Part shown: one piece after another, positions 1 to 7,116 of the stretch
Numbering within the stretch: position 1 is the first letter of the stretch
Layout of the letters: each line of letters opens with the position of its first letter
Origin: Actinoplanes nipponensis
Lineage (GTDB): Bacteria > Actinomycetota > Actinomycetes > Mycobacteriales > Micromonosporaceae
Assembly (NCBI RefSeq): GCF_016862275.1
Contig: NZ_BOMQ01000063.1
Location: forward strand, 1-64,000
Length of the DNA stretch: 64,000 nt
Direction of reading: 5' to 3'
Notes under the pieces: generated by a model
What the model was told of the DNA's origin: nothing
Database searches by the model: none
Seen by the model: only the letters and a program-made list of their open reading frames with translations
Program-made: the position numbers and the translations under genes

Positions 1-75
1 CCAGGCCGCCAGGCCGCCGCGCCGCCCAGGCCGCCGGGCCGCCGCGCCGCCCAGGCCGCCGGGCCGCCGCGCCGC
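1..75. repeat. Three tandem copies of a 25-bp GC-only unit
   Basis: Units at 1-25, 26-50 and 51-75 share the core CCAGGCCGCC(A/G)GGCCGCC; the second and third copies are identical and the first differs at one base. The array may continue left of the window. Twenty-five is not a multiple of three, so a protein reading through it would change frame in each unit. Confidence 0.8.
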
Positions 76-303
76 GGGTCCTCAGCGATCGAAGCGATCC
101 GCGAGCCGGTGAACGCGAGCCTCGACCGGTTCGCGGCCGAGCCAAACACGATGGCCACACCGGCCGCGCTGATCGCCGCCGACCCCACCACCCACCTGCC
201 CACACCGGCCGCACTGATCACCGCGGACTCGAACACCACCGCCACGCCAACCGCGCTGGCATGCCGTATCCTTCCCTATCAGGCGGCGGATGAGGTGCGA
301 TGA
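1..303 (+). CDS. Low-complexity open frame entering from the left edge (doubtful)
   Basis: The frame is open from base 1 to a TGA at 301-303, which overlaps the next ATG as ATGA. Residues from about 50 repeat a 14-15 residue unit containing TPAALI(A/T)AD, with a 45-bp DNA period (about 156 and 201, with a degenerate third copy near 241). Against a real gene are the low complexity, the 25-bp repeats at the left, and a plausible -10 (TATCCT, 264-269) inside it for the next gene. It could be the tail of a repeat-rich protein or simply non-coding DNA. Confidence 0.2.
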   Translation, partial: PGRQAAAPPRPPGRRAAQAAGPPRRGSSAIEAIREPVNASLDRFAAEPNTMATPAALIAADPTTHLPTPAALITADSNTTATPTALACRILPYQAADEVR

Positions 304-758
304 GTAACGATATGTACTCGGTGGAACAGGTGGCGGAGCTGCTGGGGCTGCACGTGCGCACTGTCCGCGCCTACGTCCGGCAGGGCCGGCTCAAGGCCGT
401 CAAGATCGGCAAGCAGTACCGGATCGCCCGCGGGGATCTCGAGGCGCTCATCGGTGCGCCCGCCCCGGCGGCGGCTGGGGCGGGCGGGGCCGGGCATGCC
501 GAGGTGTCCAGCATCGTGCAGATCGACGGTCTTGCGCCCGGTGCGGCCGACCGGCTCAGCACCCTGCTCACCGCCGGCGCCCAGGCGCCCCGGGGCTCCC
601 CCGGGCCGCTGCGCCTGCAGACCATCTACGACGAGGGACGATCCCGGATGAAAATCGTGATCCTGGGCGGTCCGGCCGCCACCGCCGACATTCTCCAGCT
701 GCTCGACGGGCTCCTCGGCCCGGAGAACGGGCTGTTCGGCACGGCGGCCGGCCGATGA
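300..758 (+). CDS. MerR/excisionase-type helix-turn-helix protein
   Basis: Residues about 5-50 form an HTH_17 (excisionase-family) DNA-binding domain, with YSVEQVAELLG as the first helices and a wing containing KIGKQYRI. The remaining ~100 residues have a Gly/Ala-rich linker and a second segment (MKIVILGG onward, ending LLDGLLG) that I do not recognise. GAGGTG lies just before the ATG. The last four bases (ATGA, 755-758) are shared with the DUF4180 gene, so the two are translationally coupled. The likely role is a sequence-specific regulator, perhaps of its own two-gene operon; the target is unknown. Confidence 0.8.
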   Translation: MSNDMYSVEQVAELLGLHVRTVRAYVRQGRLKAVKIGKQYRIARGDLEALIGAPAPAAAGAGGAGHAEVSSIVQIDGLAPGAADRLSTLLTAGAQAPRGSPGPLRLQTIYDEGRSRMKIVILGGPAATADILQLLDGLLGPENGLFGTAAGR

Positions 759-1114
759 CCGACCGGCTGGAGCAGCGTCACGGCGTACCGGTGCTGATCT
801 GCGCCCCGGACGGCCCGCCGGTGACCACCGAGCAGGACGCCCTGGACCTCATCGGTGCGGCCTTTTCCCGCAGCGACGTGGTCGCTTTGCCGGTCGCCCG
901 GCTCGACCCGCGGTTCTTCACGCTCGGCACCGGGCTGGCCGGCGCGATCATGCAGAAGTTCGTGAACTACCGGGTCCGGCTCGCGATCGTCGGCGACATC
1001 ACCGGGCACCTGGCCGGCAGTTCGGCGCTGCGGGCCCTGGTGGAGGAGTCGAACCGGGGGCGGCAGATCTGGTTCGTCACCGACCTCGACGAGTTCGACG
1101 CCCACCTGACGTGA
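755..1114 (+). CDS. DUF4180 domain protein
   Basis: The 119-residue product spans one DUF4180 domain: a VLIC strand near the start, an alternating alpha/beta body with ALPVARLDPRFF, the helix GAIMQKFVNYRVRLAIVGD and a C-terminal EESNRGRQIWFV. No signal peptide or membrane segment is seen, so it should be cytosolic. DUF4180 has no established biochemical function that I know of. Its start overlaps the HTH gene by four bases, so it probably acts with that regulator, for example as a sensor or modulator partner; that role is inference. Confidence 0.8.
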   Translation: MTDRLEQRHGVPVLICAPDGPPVTTEQDALDLIGAAFSRSDVVALPVARLDPRFFTLGTGLAGAIMQKFVNYRVRLAIVGDITGHLAGSSALRALVEESNRGRQIWFVTDLDEFDAHLT

Positions 1115-1425
1115 CGGTGCCGGTTCGTCGCGGGTGGACAGTACGTTTCTAGTGAAGCGGCGAGCTGACTCAGGCGTACCCGATGCTCTGCGGCCAGGCC
1201 CGCACCCAGGATCCGACGCCGGACGAGCTGGCCGACGTGCTCTGCCCGGTGCTGCTGCTGGCGCGGCACCACGACGTGGAAGGCTCCGCTGATGCCGGAG
1301 GGGCCGGTGAGCCGCGCGGGACACCGCCCGGAGCTCATGTGGGCAAAACCGGGTAACGCCTCAGCGACTGCGGCGGGTGTGCCGATCAGATCTGCAGATC
1401 CCGTTCCATGGCTGGAGGTGCTGCC
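1115..1425. other. Intergenic stretch with one weak short frame
   Basis: No convincing gene is seen in these ~310 bases. An open frame at 1183-1356 (+, 57 codons, ATG) contains the helix-like DELADVLCPVLLLAR but has no ribosome-binding site and ends in Gly/Pro-rich sequence. It could be a remnant. I see no strong hairpin terminator after the DUF4180 gene. Confidence 0.3.
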
Positions 1426-1908
1426 GTGCCCACCGTGCTCATCGCCGACGATGACGCCGACCACCGTGAGCTGATGGCGCTCGCGCTGGCCCGGCTCGGC
1501 CACGAGGTCGTGGAGGCTGCCGACGCCGAGGCCGCGCAGCGCGCGATCGAGGCCGGCGGGGTCGACGCGGCGCTGATCGACGTGCGCATGCCGGGCGTCT
1601 CCGGCATCGACCTGTGCCGCCGGTTGCGCGCCGACCCGGCCACCGCCGACCTGCCGATCATGCTGGTCAGCGCCGACGTCAACAACTACCGGATCCTGGC
1701 CGCGCTGGACGCGGGCGCCGACGACTACCTGACCAAGCCGTACCACCGCGCCGAGCTGTTCGACCGCGTGGAGCTCCTGCTGGCCCGCCGCGGCGCCACC
1801 ACCACCAGGCCGGCCACGGCCGCGACCGCGGCGCTGCTGGCCGCCCGCGCGGCCCTGCCCCGGGGCGTGCCGGTGCCGCTCCCCCGCCCGGTCCGCCGCA
1901 CCGCCTGA
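1426..1908 (+). CDS. Receiver-only response regulator
   Basis: The protein is a CheY-like receiver plus a ~45-residue Ala/Pro/Arg-rich tail with no output domain. Numbered from GTG 1426, the acidic triad is D8-D10, the phospho-acceptor D52 (in LIDVRMPG), the conserved S82 (LVSAD) and K104 (LTKPY). The start was chosen because GGAGG at 1414-1418 sits 7 nt before this GTG; the in-frame ATG at 1408 overlaps that site and is unlikely. No histidine kinase lies nearby, so it is an orphan that probably acts by protein-protein contact in a phosphorelay. Confidence 0.85.
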   Translation: MPTVLIADDDADHRELMALALARLGHEVVEAADAEAAQRAIEAGGVDAALIDVRMPGVSGIDLCRRLRADPATADLPIMLVSADVNNYRILAALDAGADDYLTKPYHRAELFDRVELLLARRGATTTRPATAATAALLAARAALPRGVPVPLPRPVRRTA

Positions 1909-1926
1909 CCGGCCCGCCTTCCGGCG

Positions 1927-1932
1927 TAGGGT
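1927..1932 (+). promoter_or_regulatory. -10 element of a probable leaderless transcript
   Basis: TAGGGT ends 7 nt before the ATG at 1940 and there is no Shine-Dalgarno, so transcription would begin at or next to the ATG. This is the usual geometry of actinobacterial leaderless mRNAs and fits the other TAnnnT-N6/7-RTG sites in the window. Confidence 0.5.
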
Positions 1933-1939
1933 CCGGGAC

Positions 1940-1978
1940 ATGAATCTTGCCCGCACCCGTACGGCCGGCGCACGGTGA
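1940..1978 (+). CDS. 12-residue leader ORF coupled to the MFS gene
   Basis: ATG at 1940 opens a 12-codon frame, MNLARTRTAGAR, whose TGA (1976-1978) overlaps the GTG start of the exporter at 1975 (GTGA). Upstream is a leaderless-type -10. The exporter GTG has no Shine-Dalgarno of its own, so ribosomes finishing this ORF probably re-initiate on it. The peptide contains Arg-Thr-Arg, a +X+ pattern; in known drug-responsive leaders +X+ motifs are macrolide arrest sites. A regulatory role here is inference. Confidence 0.45.
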   Translation: MNLARTRTAGAR

Positions 1979-3513
1979 CGGCGGCCCCGATCACCTACCG
2001 CAGCGCCACCGGGCGCTGGGTGCTGCTGGCCACCGTGCTGGGTTCGAGCCTGGCGTTCATCGACGCCACGGTGGTCAACATCGCCCTGCCGGCGATCGGC
2101 GAGGACCTCGGCGGCGGCGCGGCGGGCCTGCAATGGACCGTCAACGGGTACGCCCTCAGCCTGGCGTCGCTCATCCTGCTCGGCGGCTCGCTCGGCGACC
2201 GCTTCGGACGCAAACGGGTGTACCTGATCGGGGTGGGCTGGTTCGCCCTGGCGTCGCTGCTGTGCGGCCTGGCGCAGTCCATGGAGATCCTCGTCGCCGC
2301 CCGCGTGCTGCAGGGCATCGGCGGCGCCCTGTTGACCCCCGGCGCGCTGGCCATCCTGGAGGCGTCGTTCGCCCGCGAGGACCGGGCCCGCGCGATCGGC
2401 GCCTGGTCGGGGCTGGGCGGCATCGGCGGGGCGCTCGGCCCGTTCCTCGGCGGCTGGCTGGTCGAGGTGGGCAACTGGCGGCTGATCTTCCTGATCAACG
2501 TGCCGCTCGCGGCGCTGGTCATGCTGGTCGCGGGCCGGCACGTGCCGGAGTCCCGCAACCCGGCCGCGCCCCGGGAACTCGACGTCGCCGGCGTGCTCAC
2601 CGGCGCCGCGGGACTGGGCGGCCTGACGTACGGCTTCACCGCCTGGCCCACCCACGGCCCGGGCAGCCCCCAGGTGCTGATCCCGCTCCTGCTCGGCGCC
2701 GCCGGCCTGGCCGCGTTCGTGCTGGCCGAACGGCGCTCCCGGCACCCCATGCTACCGCTGGGCATCTTCGGCTCCCGGGCCTTCAGCGGGGCCAACCTGG
2801 TCACCTTCCTGGTGTACGCGGCCAACGGCGGCGTCTTCTTCCTGGTGGTGCTCAACCTGCAGGTGGTGGCCGGCTTCAGCCCGCTGGCCGCCGGCCTGGC
2901 GCTGCTGCCGGTGACGGTGCTGATGCTGCTGCTGTCGGCCCGCGCCGGCGCCCTCGGCCAGCGCATCGGCCCCCGCCTGCCGATGACCGCGGGGCCGCTG
3001 GTCTGCGCGCTGGGCCTGCTGTGGATGAGCCGGATCGGCGCGGGCGCGTCGTACTGGACGGACGTCCTGCCCCCGGTGATCGTCTTCGGCCTGGGCCTGT
3101 GCCTGCTGGTGGCCCCGCTGACCGCGACGGCCCTGGGCTCCCTCGACGACCGCTACGCGGGAGTCGCGAGCGGCGTGAACAACGCGGTGGCCCGAGCCGC
3201 CGGCCTGCTGGCCGTGGCGGTCCTGCCCTTGGCGGCCGGCATCGGCACGGGCGACTTGACCGACGCGGCGGATCTGCACCCGACGTACCGCAACTCCCTG
3301 ATGATCTGCGCGGCCCTGATGCTGGCCGGGGCGGCTGTGGCCGGGGCGCTGATCCCTAGCCGCCTTCCGGGCCACGCCTCAGCCACGAAAGAGCACGCTC
3401 GCTCCGCTGGAACCAGGACTGCCGACGAGATTGGGCCTGAGCCTGTGGGTGTTCCGAGCCGCCGGTACTGCGACGTGGCGGGGCCGCCGCTGCACCCTCG
3501 CAGCGAGGAGTAA
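1975..3513 (+). CDS. MFS drug:proton antiporter, DHA2 (EmrB/QacA) type
   Basis: The 512-residue protein has the multiple hydrophobic helices expected of the 14-helix DHA2 family. Family marks include a TM1 with FIDATVVNIALP (motif D1), LGDRFGRKRV (motif A, after TM2) and LGGIGGALGPFLGG (motif C of antiporters). It should export hydrophobic or cationic compounds using the proton gradient. The GTG start overlaps the stop of a 12-codon leader ORF. The last ~50 residues, after about 3360, are hydrophilic and low-quality, with no helix; they look like readthrough into non-coding sequence. The substrate cannot be told from sequence. Confidence 0.85.
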   Translation: MTAAPITYRSATGRWVLLATVLGSSLAFIDATVVNIALPAIGEDLGGGAAGLQWTVNGYALSLASLILLGGSLGDRFGRKRVYLIGVGWFALASLLCGLAQSMEILVAARVLQGIGGALLTPGALAILEASFAREDRARAIGAWSGLGGIGGALGPFLGGWLVEVGNWRLIFLINVPLAALVMLVAGRHVPESRNPAAPRELDVAGVLTGAAGLGGLTYGFTAWPTHGPGSPQVLIPLLLGAAGLAAFVLAERRSRHPMLPLGIFGSRAFSGANLVTFLVYAANGGVFFLVVLNLQVVAGFSPLAAGLALLPVTVLMLLLSARAGALGQRIGPRLPMTAGPLVCALGLLWMSRIGAGASYWTDVLPPVIVFGLGLCLLVAPLTATALGSLDDRYAGVASGVNNAVARAAGLLAVAVLPLAAGIGTGDLTDAADLHPTYRNSLMICAALMLAGAAVAGALIPSRLPGHASATKEHARSAGTRTADEIGPEPVGVPSRRYCDVAGPPLHPRSEE

Positions 3514-3882
3514 GGGGAGCCGGCGTCGGGGTCTTGGTTCGGTTGGGCTGGTGGCGGGAAGGCGGTCGCGCGGCGCTCACACCACGCTCTGACCTTCCTC
3601 GCGGATCTTGTTGAGGCTGGGTCAGGTTCCGGGCCATGGCGCATCAAGATTCAGCGACGGGGGATCAAGGGTGGGGTCCGCATCGCGAGCATGACCCGGA
3701 AATTCTTTCGCGGCCGCAATGGCGCCGGGCGCGAGCAGCCGAACACGGTGGAGAGGCAGCGCCACTCGGGCGGCAACATCGGCCCGAGGCACAAAGCGCG
3801 TGGTGGACAGGGGCGAGGTCAGCGCGACGCCCAGTCGGCACAACGCAAGGTCGCGCGCAAACCACTTGCCCCCCGTACTTGA
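3514..3882. other. Gap without a recognisable gene
   Basis: No supported gene in 369 bases. Base use is less coding-like than the surroundings, with local AT-richer words such as GGAAATTCTTTCGCGG near 3700, and the C-terminal tail of the MFS gene has the same character back to about 3360. A minus-strand open frame across 3622-3870 has protein-like segments but no start I trust. It may be a decayed gene or a dispersed repeat. Confidence 0.3.
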
Positions 3883-4935
3883 ATGAAGACCATGCCACCC
3901 ACCTTCCTCTCCCCGCCGAAACTCGCCCCCGGTGACCGGGTCGCGGTCGTCTCGCCCGCGCACGCCGCCCCCGCCCTCTTCCCCGCCGTGCACGAGCAGG
4001 GACTGCGGCGCCTCCGCGAGACCTTCGGCCTGGAGCCGGTCGAGTATCCGAGCACCCGCCGGCAGTCCTCCGCCGCGGCGCGGGCCGAGGATCTGATGGC
4101 CGCCTACGCCGATCCGGCCATCCGCGCGGTGTTCGCGACGATCGGCGGGGACGACCAGATCACCGTGTTGCGGCATCTCGATCCGGCGCCGTTCCGGGCC
4201 GATCCCAAGCCTTTCTTCGGCTACTCCGACAACACCAACCTGTTGAACTGGCTCTGGACGCACGGCGTCGCCGCCTATCACGGAATGTCCACGATGGTGC
4301 AGCTCGGCCGGGGCGGCGGGGTGCAGCAGCCGACCGTGGATTCGCTGCGGGCGGCGCTGTTCACCGGCGGTGACCTGGAGGTTCGCCCGGTGGAGCAGTT
4401 CAGCGACGAGGAGGTGCCGTGGACCGAGCCGGCGGCGCTGACCGAGGCTCCGGAGCCTTATCCGAGCCCGGGGCGGGTGTGGCACCGGGCCGATCGGGTG
4501 GTGAGCGCGCCGACGTGGGGCGGCAACCTGGAGATTCTGCACTGGACGCTGGCGGCCGGCCGCTGGGTGCGGCCGGCCGAGGACTACGCCGGGTGTGTGC
4601 TGCTGCTGGAGACGTCCGAGGAGATGCCGCCGGATACCGACGTGTTCCGGATGCTGCGCAACTTCGGCGAGCGCGGCCTGCTGGAGCAGTTCCCGGCGAT
4701 CGTCGTGGCCACCGCCAAGGGGACCGTGTTCAGCGATCCGCGGCCGCGGGAGGAGCGGGACCGGTACCGGGAGGCGCAGCGGGCGGCCGTGCTGCGGGCG
4801 GTCGAGGCTTACAACCCCGGCGCGATGGTCGTTTTCGGGGTGGACTTCGGGCACACGAATCCACAGTGGGTGTTGCCGTACGGCGGGCGGCTCACCGTGG
4901 ACGGGCCGGCGCGGCGGATCATCGCGCACTTCTGA
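3883..4935 (+). CDS. S66 family peptidase (LD-carboxypeptidase / MccF-like)
   Basis: The protein (350 residues) carries the S66 serine-peptidase signature: nucleophile S115 in FFGYSDNTN, E243 in LLLETSEE and H324 in FGHTNPQW, the Ser-Glu-His triad of LdcA and MccF. There is no signal peptide, so it acts in the cytosol. LdcA relatives trim the terminal D-Ala from recycled muropeptides; MccF relatives cleave peptide antibiotics. The NTN after the nucleophile and the overall length lean toward the MccF-like branch. ATG 3883 and ATG 3892 are both possible and neither has a clear ribosome-binding site. It is convergent with, and overlaps by 17 bp, the TetR gene. Confidence 0.8.
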   Translation: MKTMPPTFLSPPKLAPGDRVAVVSPAHAAPALFPAVHEQGLRRLRETFGLEPVEYPSTRRQSSAAARAEDLMAAYADPAIRAVFATIGGDDQITVLRHLDPAPFRADPKPFFGYSDNTNLLNWLWTHGVAAYHGMSTMVQLGRGGGVQQPTVDSLRAALFTGGDLEVRPVEQFSDEEVPWTEPAALTEAPEPYPSPGRVWHRADRVVSAPTWGGNLEILHWTLAAGRWVRPAEDYAGCVLLLETSEEMPPDTDVFRMLRNFGERGLLEQFPAIVVATAKGTVFSDPRPREERDRYREAQRAAVLRAVEAYNPGAMVVFGVDFGHTNPQWVLPYGGRLTVDGPARRIIAHF

Positions 4936-5548
4936 GGGCGTCGACCTCGGCCGCGAAGAAGTGGTCGGGGTCCAGCCCCAGCGAGCGGAAGTTGCCGGCG
5001 ATCTCCAGGCTGACGAAGCCGTGCAGCCGGCTCCAGGCGGCGACCGCGTGCAGGGTGACCGCCGGGTCGGTCCCGTCGGCGCCGCGTTCGTGCGCCCAGT
5101 GGCGCAGCTCCCCGGCCAGCGGCGGCGCCGGTTCCGGGCCCGCGCCGACGCCGGAGAGCAGGACGTCCACCGCCCGTTGCGCCGCGCCGGCCAGCCGTTC
5201 GTCGTGGGCGTCGAAGCCGGGCAGGGGCGCGCCGAACAGCAGCCGGTAGCGGTGCGGGTGCGCGGTCGCCCAGGTCCGGTAGGCCGCCGCCAGCGCCGGC
5301 AGGCGGCGGGCGGCGGCGGAGATCGCCGCGGTCAGGTCGGCGTACGCGTCCAGGATCAGCTCGGTGAGCAGCGCGTCCCGGCCGGAGAAGTAGCGGTAGA
5401 GGGCGGGTCCGGAGACGCCGAGTTCCTTGGCGATCGCGTTGAGGGACAGCGCGCCGGGGCCGCCCTCGGCGAGCTGGCGCAGCGCAACGTCCTTGACCTC
5501 CTGGCGCATCTGCGCCCGGAACCGGTCCCTGATCCCTCCCGCACTCAT
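4919..5548 (-). CDS. TetR/AcrR family repressor with WHG C-terminal domain
   Basis: The 209-residue protein has an N-terminal HTH (GALSLNAIAKELGVSGPALYRYF) and a C-terminal ligand domain ending RLHGFVSLEIAGNF, the WHG (TetR_C_13) signature. The start ATG 5548 is supported by TAACGT 6 nt upstream (leaderless) and by a palindrome just beyond it at 5573-5586, a likely autoregulatory operator. The convergent S66 gene shares its last bases; no other obvious target is adjacent, so the regulon is unknown. Confidence 0.85.
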   Translation of the reverse strand: MSAGGIRDRFRAQMRQEVKDVALRQLAEGGPGALSLNAIAKELGVSGPALYRYFSGRDALLTELILDAYADLTAAISAAARRLPALAAAYRTWATAHPHRYRLLFGAPLPGFDAHDERLAGAAQRAVDVLLSGVGAGPEPAPPLAGELRHWAHERGADGTDPAVTLHAVAAWSRLHGFVSLEIAGNFRSLGLDPDHFFAAEVDALRSAR

Positions 5549-5554
5549 GGGGCA

Positions 5555-5586
5555 ACGTTACAGCCGTGGTTCAAGGTGAGAACCTT
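5555..5586 (-). promoter_or_regulatory. Promoter and candidate TetR operator
   Basis: On the minus strand TAACGT (5560-5555) lies 6 nt before the TetR ATG, with no Shine-Dalgarno. Immediately upstream, AAGGTGAGAACCTT (5573-5586) is a perfect 5-4-5 inverted repeat inside a wider GGTTC-N7-GAACC palindrome. The position fits autorepression by the TetR protein. Confidence 0.5.
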
Positions 5587-5611
5587 TAACTCACCGGCCC
5601 GCGCGCCGCGG

Positions 5612-5881
5612 TCAGCTGCCGAACTCGCGCCAGCTCCGCTCGGTCATCTCGATCTTGTAGTGCGCGGCCGCCGCCTTGATGTTCTCGAAGGCCTGGTCCC
5701 GCTCGGCGTCGGTGACGCCCTTGGTCTGGTTGAAGCGGGCCATCGCGTTGCGCACGTGGTCGGCGTCGGTCAGGGGCTCCTTGCGCTTGCCCGGGAAGGC
5801 GTAGGCGCTGTCCGGGAGTTCCTTGCGGTCCGCGGCGGACAGGGCGCCGTGCTCGTCCACGGGCTTCCAGGTCTTGGCCAT
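5612..5881 (-). CDS. Small conserved protein, DUF6582-like
   Basis: This is an 89-residue charged, soluble protein. It contains LPDSAYAFPGKRKEPLTDADHVRNAM and a C-terminal helix pair ending MTERSWREFG, which matches the small DUF6582-type proteins of actinobacteria as I remember them. In that family the unit also occurs in phage head-maturation proteins, but nothing phage-like is nearby. It lies between two minus-strand regulators and is separated from both. Function unknown. Confidence 0.6.
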   Translation of the reverse strand: MAKTWKPVDEHGALSAADRKELPDSAYAFPGKRKEPLTDADHVRNAMARFNQTKGVTDAERDQAFENIKAAAAHYKIEMTERSWREFGS

Positions 5882-5920
5882 GCGAGGGCTACTACCCCGG
5901 CGCCGCCGCCGGCAAAACGG

Positions 5921-6541
5921 TCAGATCATTCCGGTACGCAGCGCGTACGCGACCGCGTGGGAACGGTTGCGCAGGTTCAGCCGGTGCGTCAGCCCGTAGA
6001 TGACGTTCTTGACCGTGCGCTCCGAGTAGCACAGCCGGCCGGCGATCTCGCTGGTGTCCAGGCCGTCGGCCATCAGCCGGAGCACGTCGAGCTCGCGCGG
6101 GGTGAGGCCGGACGAGGTGAGCCCGTGCGGCGTCAGCACGTCGCGCTGCAGGCGCTCGATGTGCTTGAGCAGCTCGCCGACCAGGTTGGGGGGCATCACG
6201 CCACCGCCGGACGCCGCCGCGAGCACGCTGTGGGCCAGCCGCTCGGCGGTGACCGCGGCGCGGGGCAGCACGGCGACCACCCGGCATTCGACCGCGGTGA
6301 GCAGTTCCGCCTCGTTGATCTCGGGGGCGACCAGCACGACCGGCACCCCGGGCCCGGTGGCCGAGCGGCGCAGCGTGGCCACCACGTCGGTGCTCAGCCG
6401 GTCGGCCGAGAGGACCAGCACCGCGGCCCCGGCCCGGTCGGCGGGCACGAGGGTGAACTCCGGCCGGGACTGGAGAAAGCTGGCGAGTCCCGCGTGGCTG
6501 AGCGGGTCCGTCGCCTGCAGGGCGACCCGAACCTGGTCCAC
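5921..6541 (-). CDS. LuxR-type regulator with degenerate receiver domain
   Basis: The 206-residue protein has a C-terminal LuxR/GerE HTH at about 140-200: LTPRELDVLRLMADGLDTSEIA then SERTVKNVIYGLTHRL. The N-terminal ~120 residues have receiver-like alpha/beta order, but the strand that should carry the phospho-acceptor reads VLVLSADRL, with Ser where Asp is expected. It is therefore unlikely to be phosphorylated in the normal way and may sense by another route. GTG 6541 is preceded by GGAGGTAGCC. Three 11-bp-spaced repeats lie 49-77 bp upstream, suggesting control by a SARP; two SARP genes follow at 7.3-13.2 kb. Confidence 0.8.
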   Translation of the reverse strand: MDQVRVALQATDPLSHAGLASFLQSRPEFTLVPADRAGAAVLVLSADRLSTDVVATLRRSATGPGVPVVLVAPEINEAELLTAVECRVVAVLPRAAVTAERLAHSVLAAASGGGVMPPNLVGELLKHIERLQRDVLTPHGLTSSGLTPRELDVLRLMADGLDTSEIAGRLCYSERTVKNVIYGLTHRLNLRNRSHAVAYALRTGMI

Positions 6542-6589
6542 GGCTACCTCCGGTTGATCGATGCGGCCGGGCCCATCTTCCGGAGGTGG

Positions 6590-6618
6590 CCTTCAGGAAA
6601 CCTTCACGCGACCTTCAC
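6590..6618. promoter_or_regulatory. Three direct repeats at 11-bp spacing (SARP- or PhoP-like site)
   Basis: CCTTCAG/C occurs at 6590-6596, 6601-6607 and 6612-6618, exactly 11 bp apart. Read toward the LuxR gene (minus strand) the repeats are GTGAAGG-like, and GAAGAT, a possible -10, follows the last repeat by about 9 bp. Direct heptamers at 11-bp steps close to the -10 are how SARP/OmpR-type activators bind; the PhoP boxes of Streptomyces have the same period. Confidence 0.5.
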
Positions 6619-6661
6619 GGCCGGCGGCCCGCCGCCCACTGCGGCGGATCGACGCAGCTCA

Positions 6662-7018
6662 TTACCGGTTTTCGCGGCGGCCGCCGGATTCCGGCGCGGC
6701 GCTGGCCCGCCGCAGGGCGGCGATGTACATCGGCAGTTCGGCGGCGGCCCGGGCTAATTGACCGGGCGCCAATTGTTCGGTGAAAACGGCGTCGACGACA
6801 TCGCGGGCCAGATCGCCGGGGAGGTCGCCGACCCGGCGCGCGGGTATTTGCTGCCAGATTCCGAGAATGCGCAGCCGCGCGCGGATCTGGGCCAGGGTGC
6901 GCTCCAGGCCCACGATGGCGGCCTCGGCGTCCACGGCGTCGACGACCAGCCGGCCCTCCGCGGCGAGGTGCAGGAACAGTTCCCCGGCGAACGGCAGGGC
7001 AGGCCCGTCCCCGCTCAT
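6662..7018 (-). CDS. Small helical protein of unknown function
   Basis: The 118-residue protein is predicted mostly helical and contains VDAEAAIVGLERTLAQIRAR, WQQIPARRVGDLP and a C-terminal LARAAAELPMYIAALRRA. There is no signal peptide or membrane segment. ATG 7018 is chosen because GAGGAGG lies just before it; longer upstream readings lack this. The start overlaps the stop of a 33-codon ORF by ATGA. I do not recognise the family. Its place between a SARP pair and a LuxR regulator suggests a regulatory partner. Confidence 0.6.
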   Translation of the reverse strand: MSGDGPALPFAGELFLHLAAEGRLVVDAVDAEAAIVGLERTLAQIRARLRILGIWQQIPARRVGDLPGDLARDVVDAVFTEQLAPGQLARAAAELPMYIAALRRASAAPESGGRRENR

Positions 7019-7116
7019 CTGGCCTCCTCGCCCGGGTTGCCGGTCAGCCGCTTCCCGACGAGGACGCGCCGGGCGGCCGGCCGGCGGGCCACGCCGCCGG
7101 TCGCCAGCGAGTCCAT
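7015..7116 (-). CDS. 33-residue Arg-rich ORF coupled to the small helical protein
   Basis: ATG 7116 starts a 33-codon frame (begins MDSLATGGVARRPAARRV, ends PGEEAR) whose stop overlaps the next start as ATGA (7018-7015). It has no Cys, no hydrophobic segment and no good Shine-Dalgarno. The downstream gene has its own GAGGAGG inside this ORF, so translation of the short frame is not needed to explain it. It could be a leader peptide or a chance frame. Confidence 0.3.
   Translation of the reverse strand: MDSLATGGVARRPAARRVLVGKRLTGNPGEEAR

Noticed and set aside
1..75. CRISPR array
   Set aside because: The 25-bp units are directly adjacent with no spacers and consist only of G and C apart from one or two A.
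1183..1356. Fifty-seven-codon plus-strand ORF as a gene
   Set aside because: No ribosome-binding site or leaderless -10, and the second half is Gly/Pro-rich; noted only within the intergenic entry.
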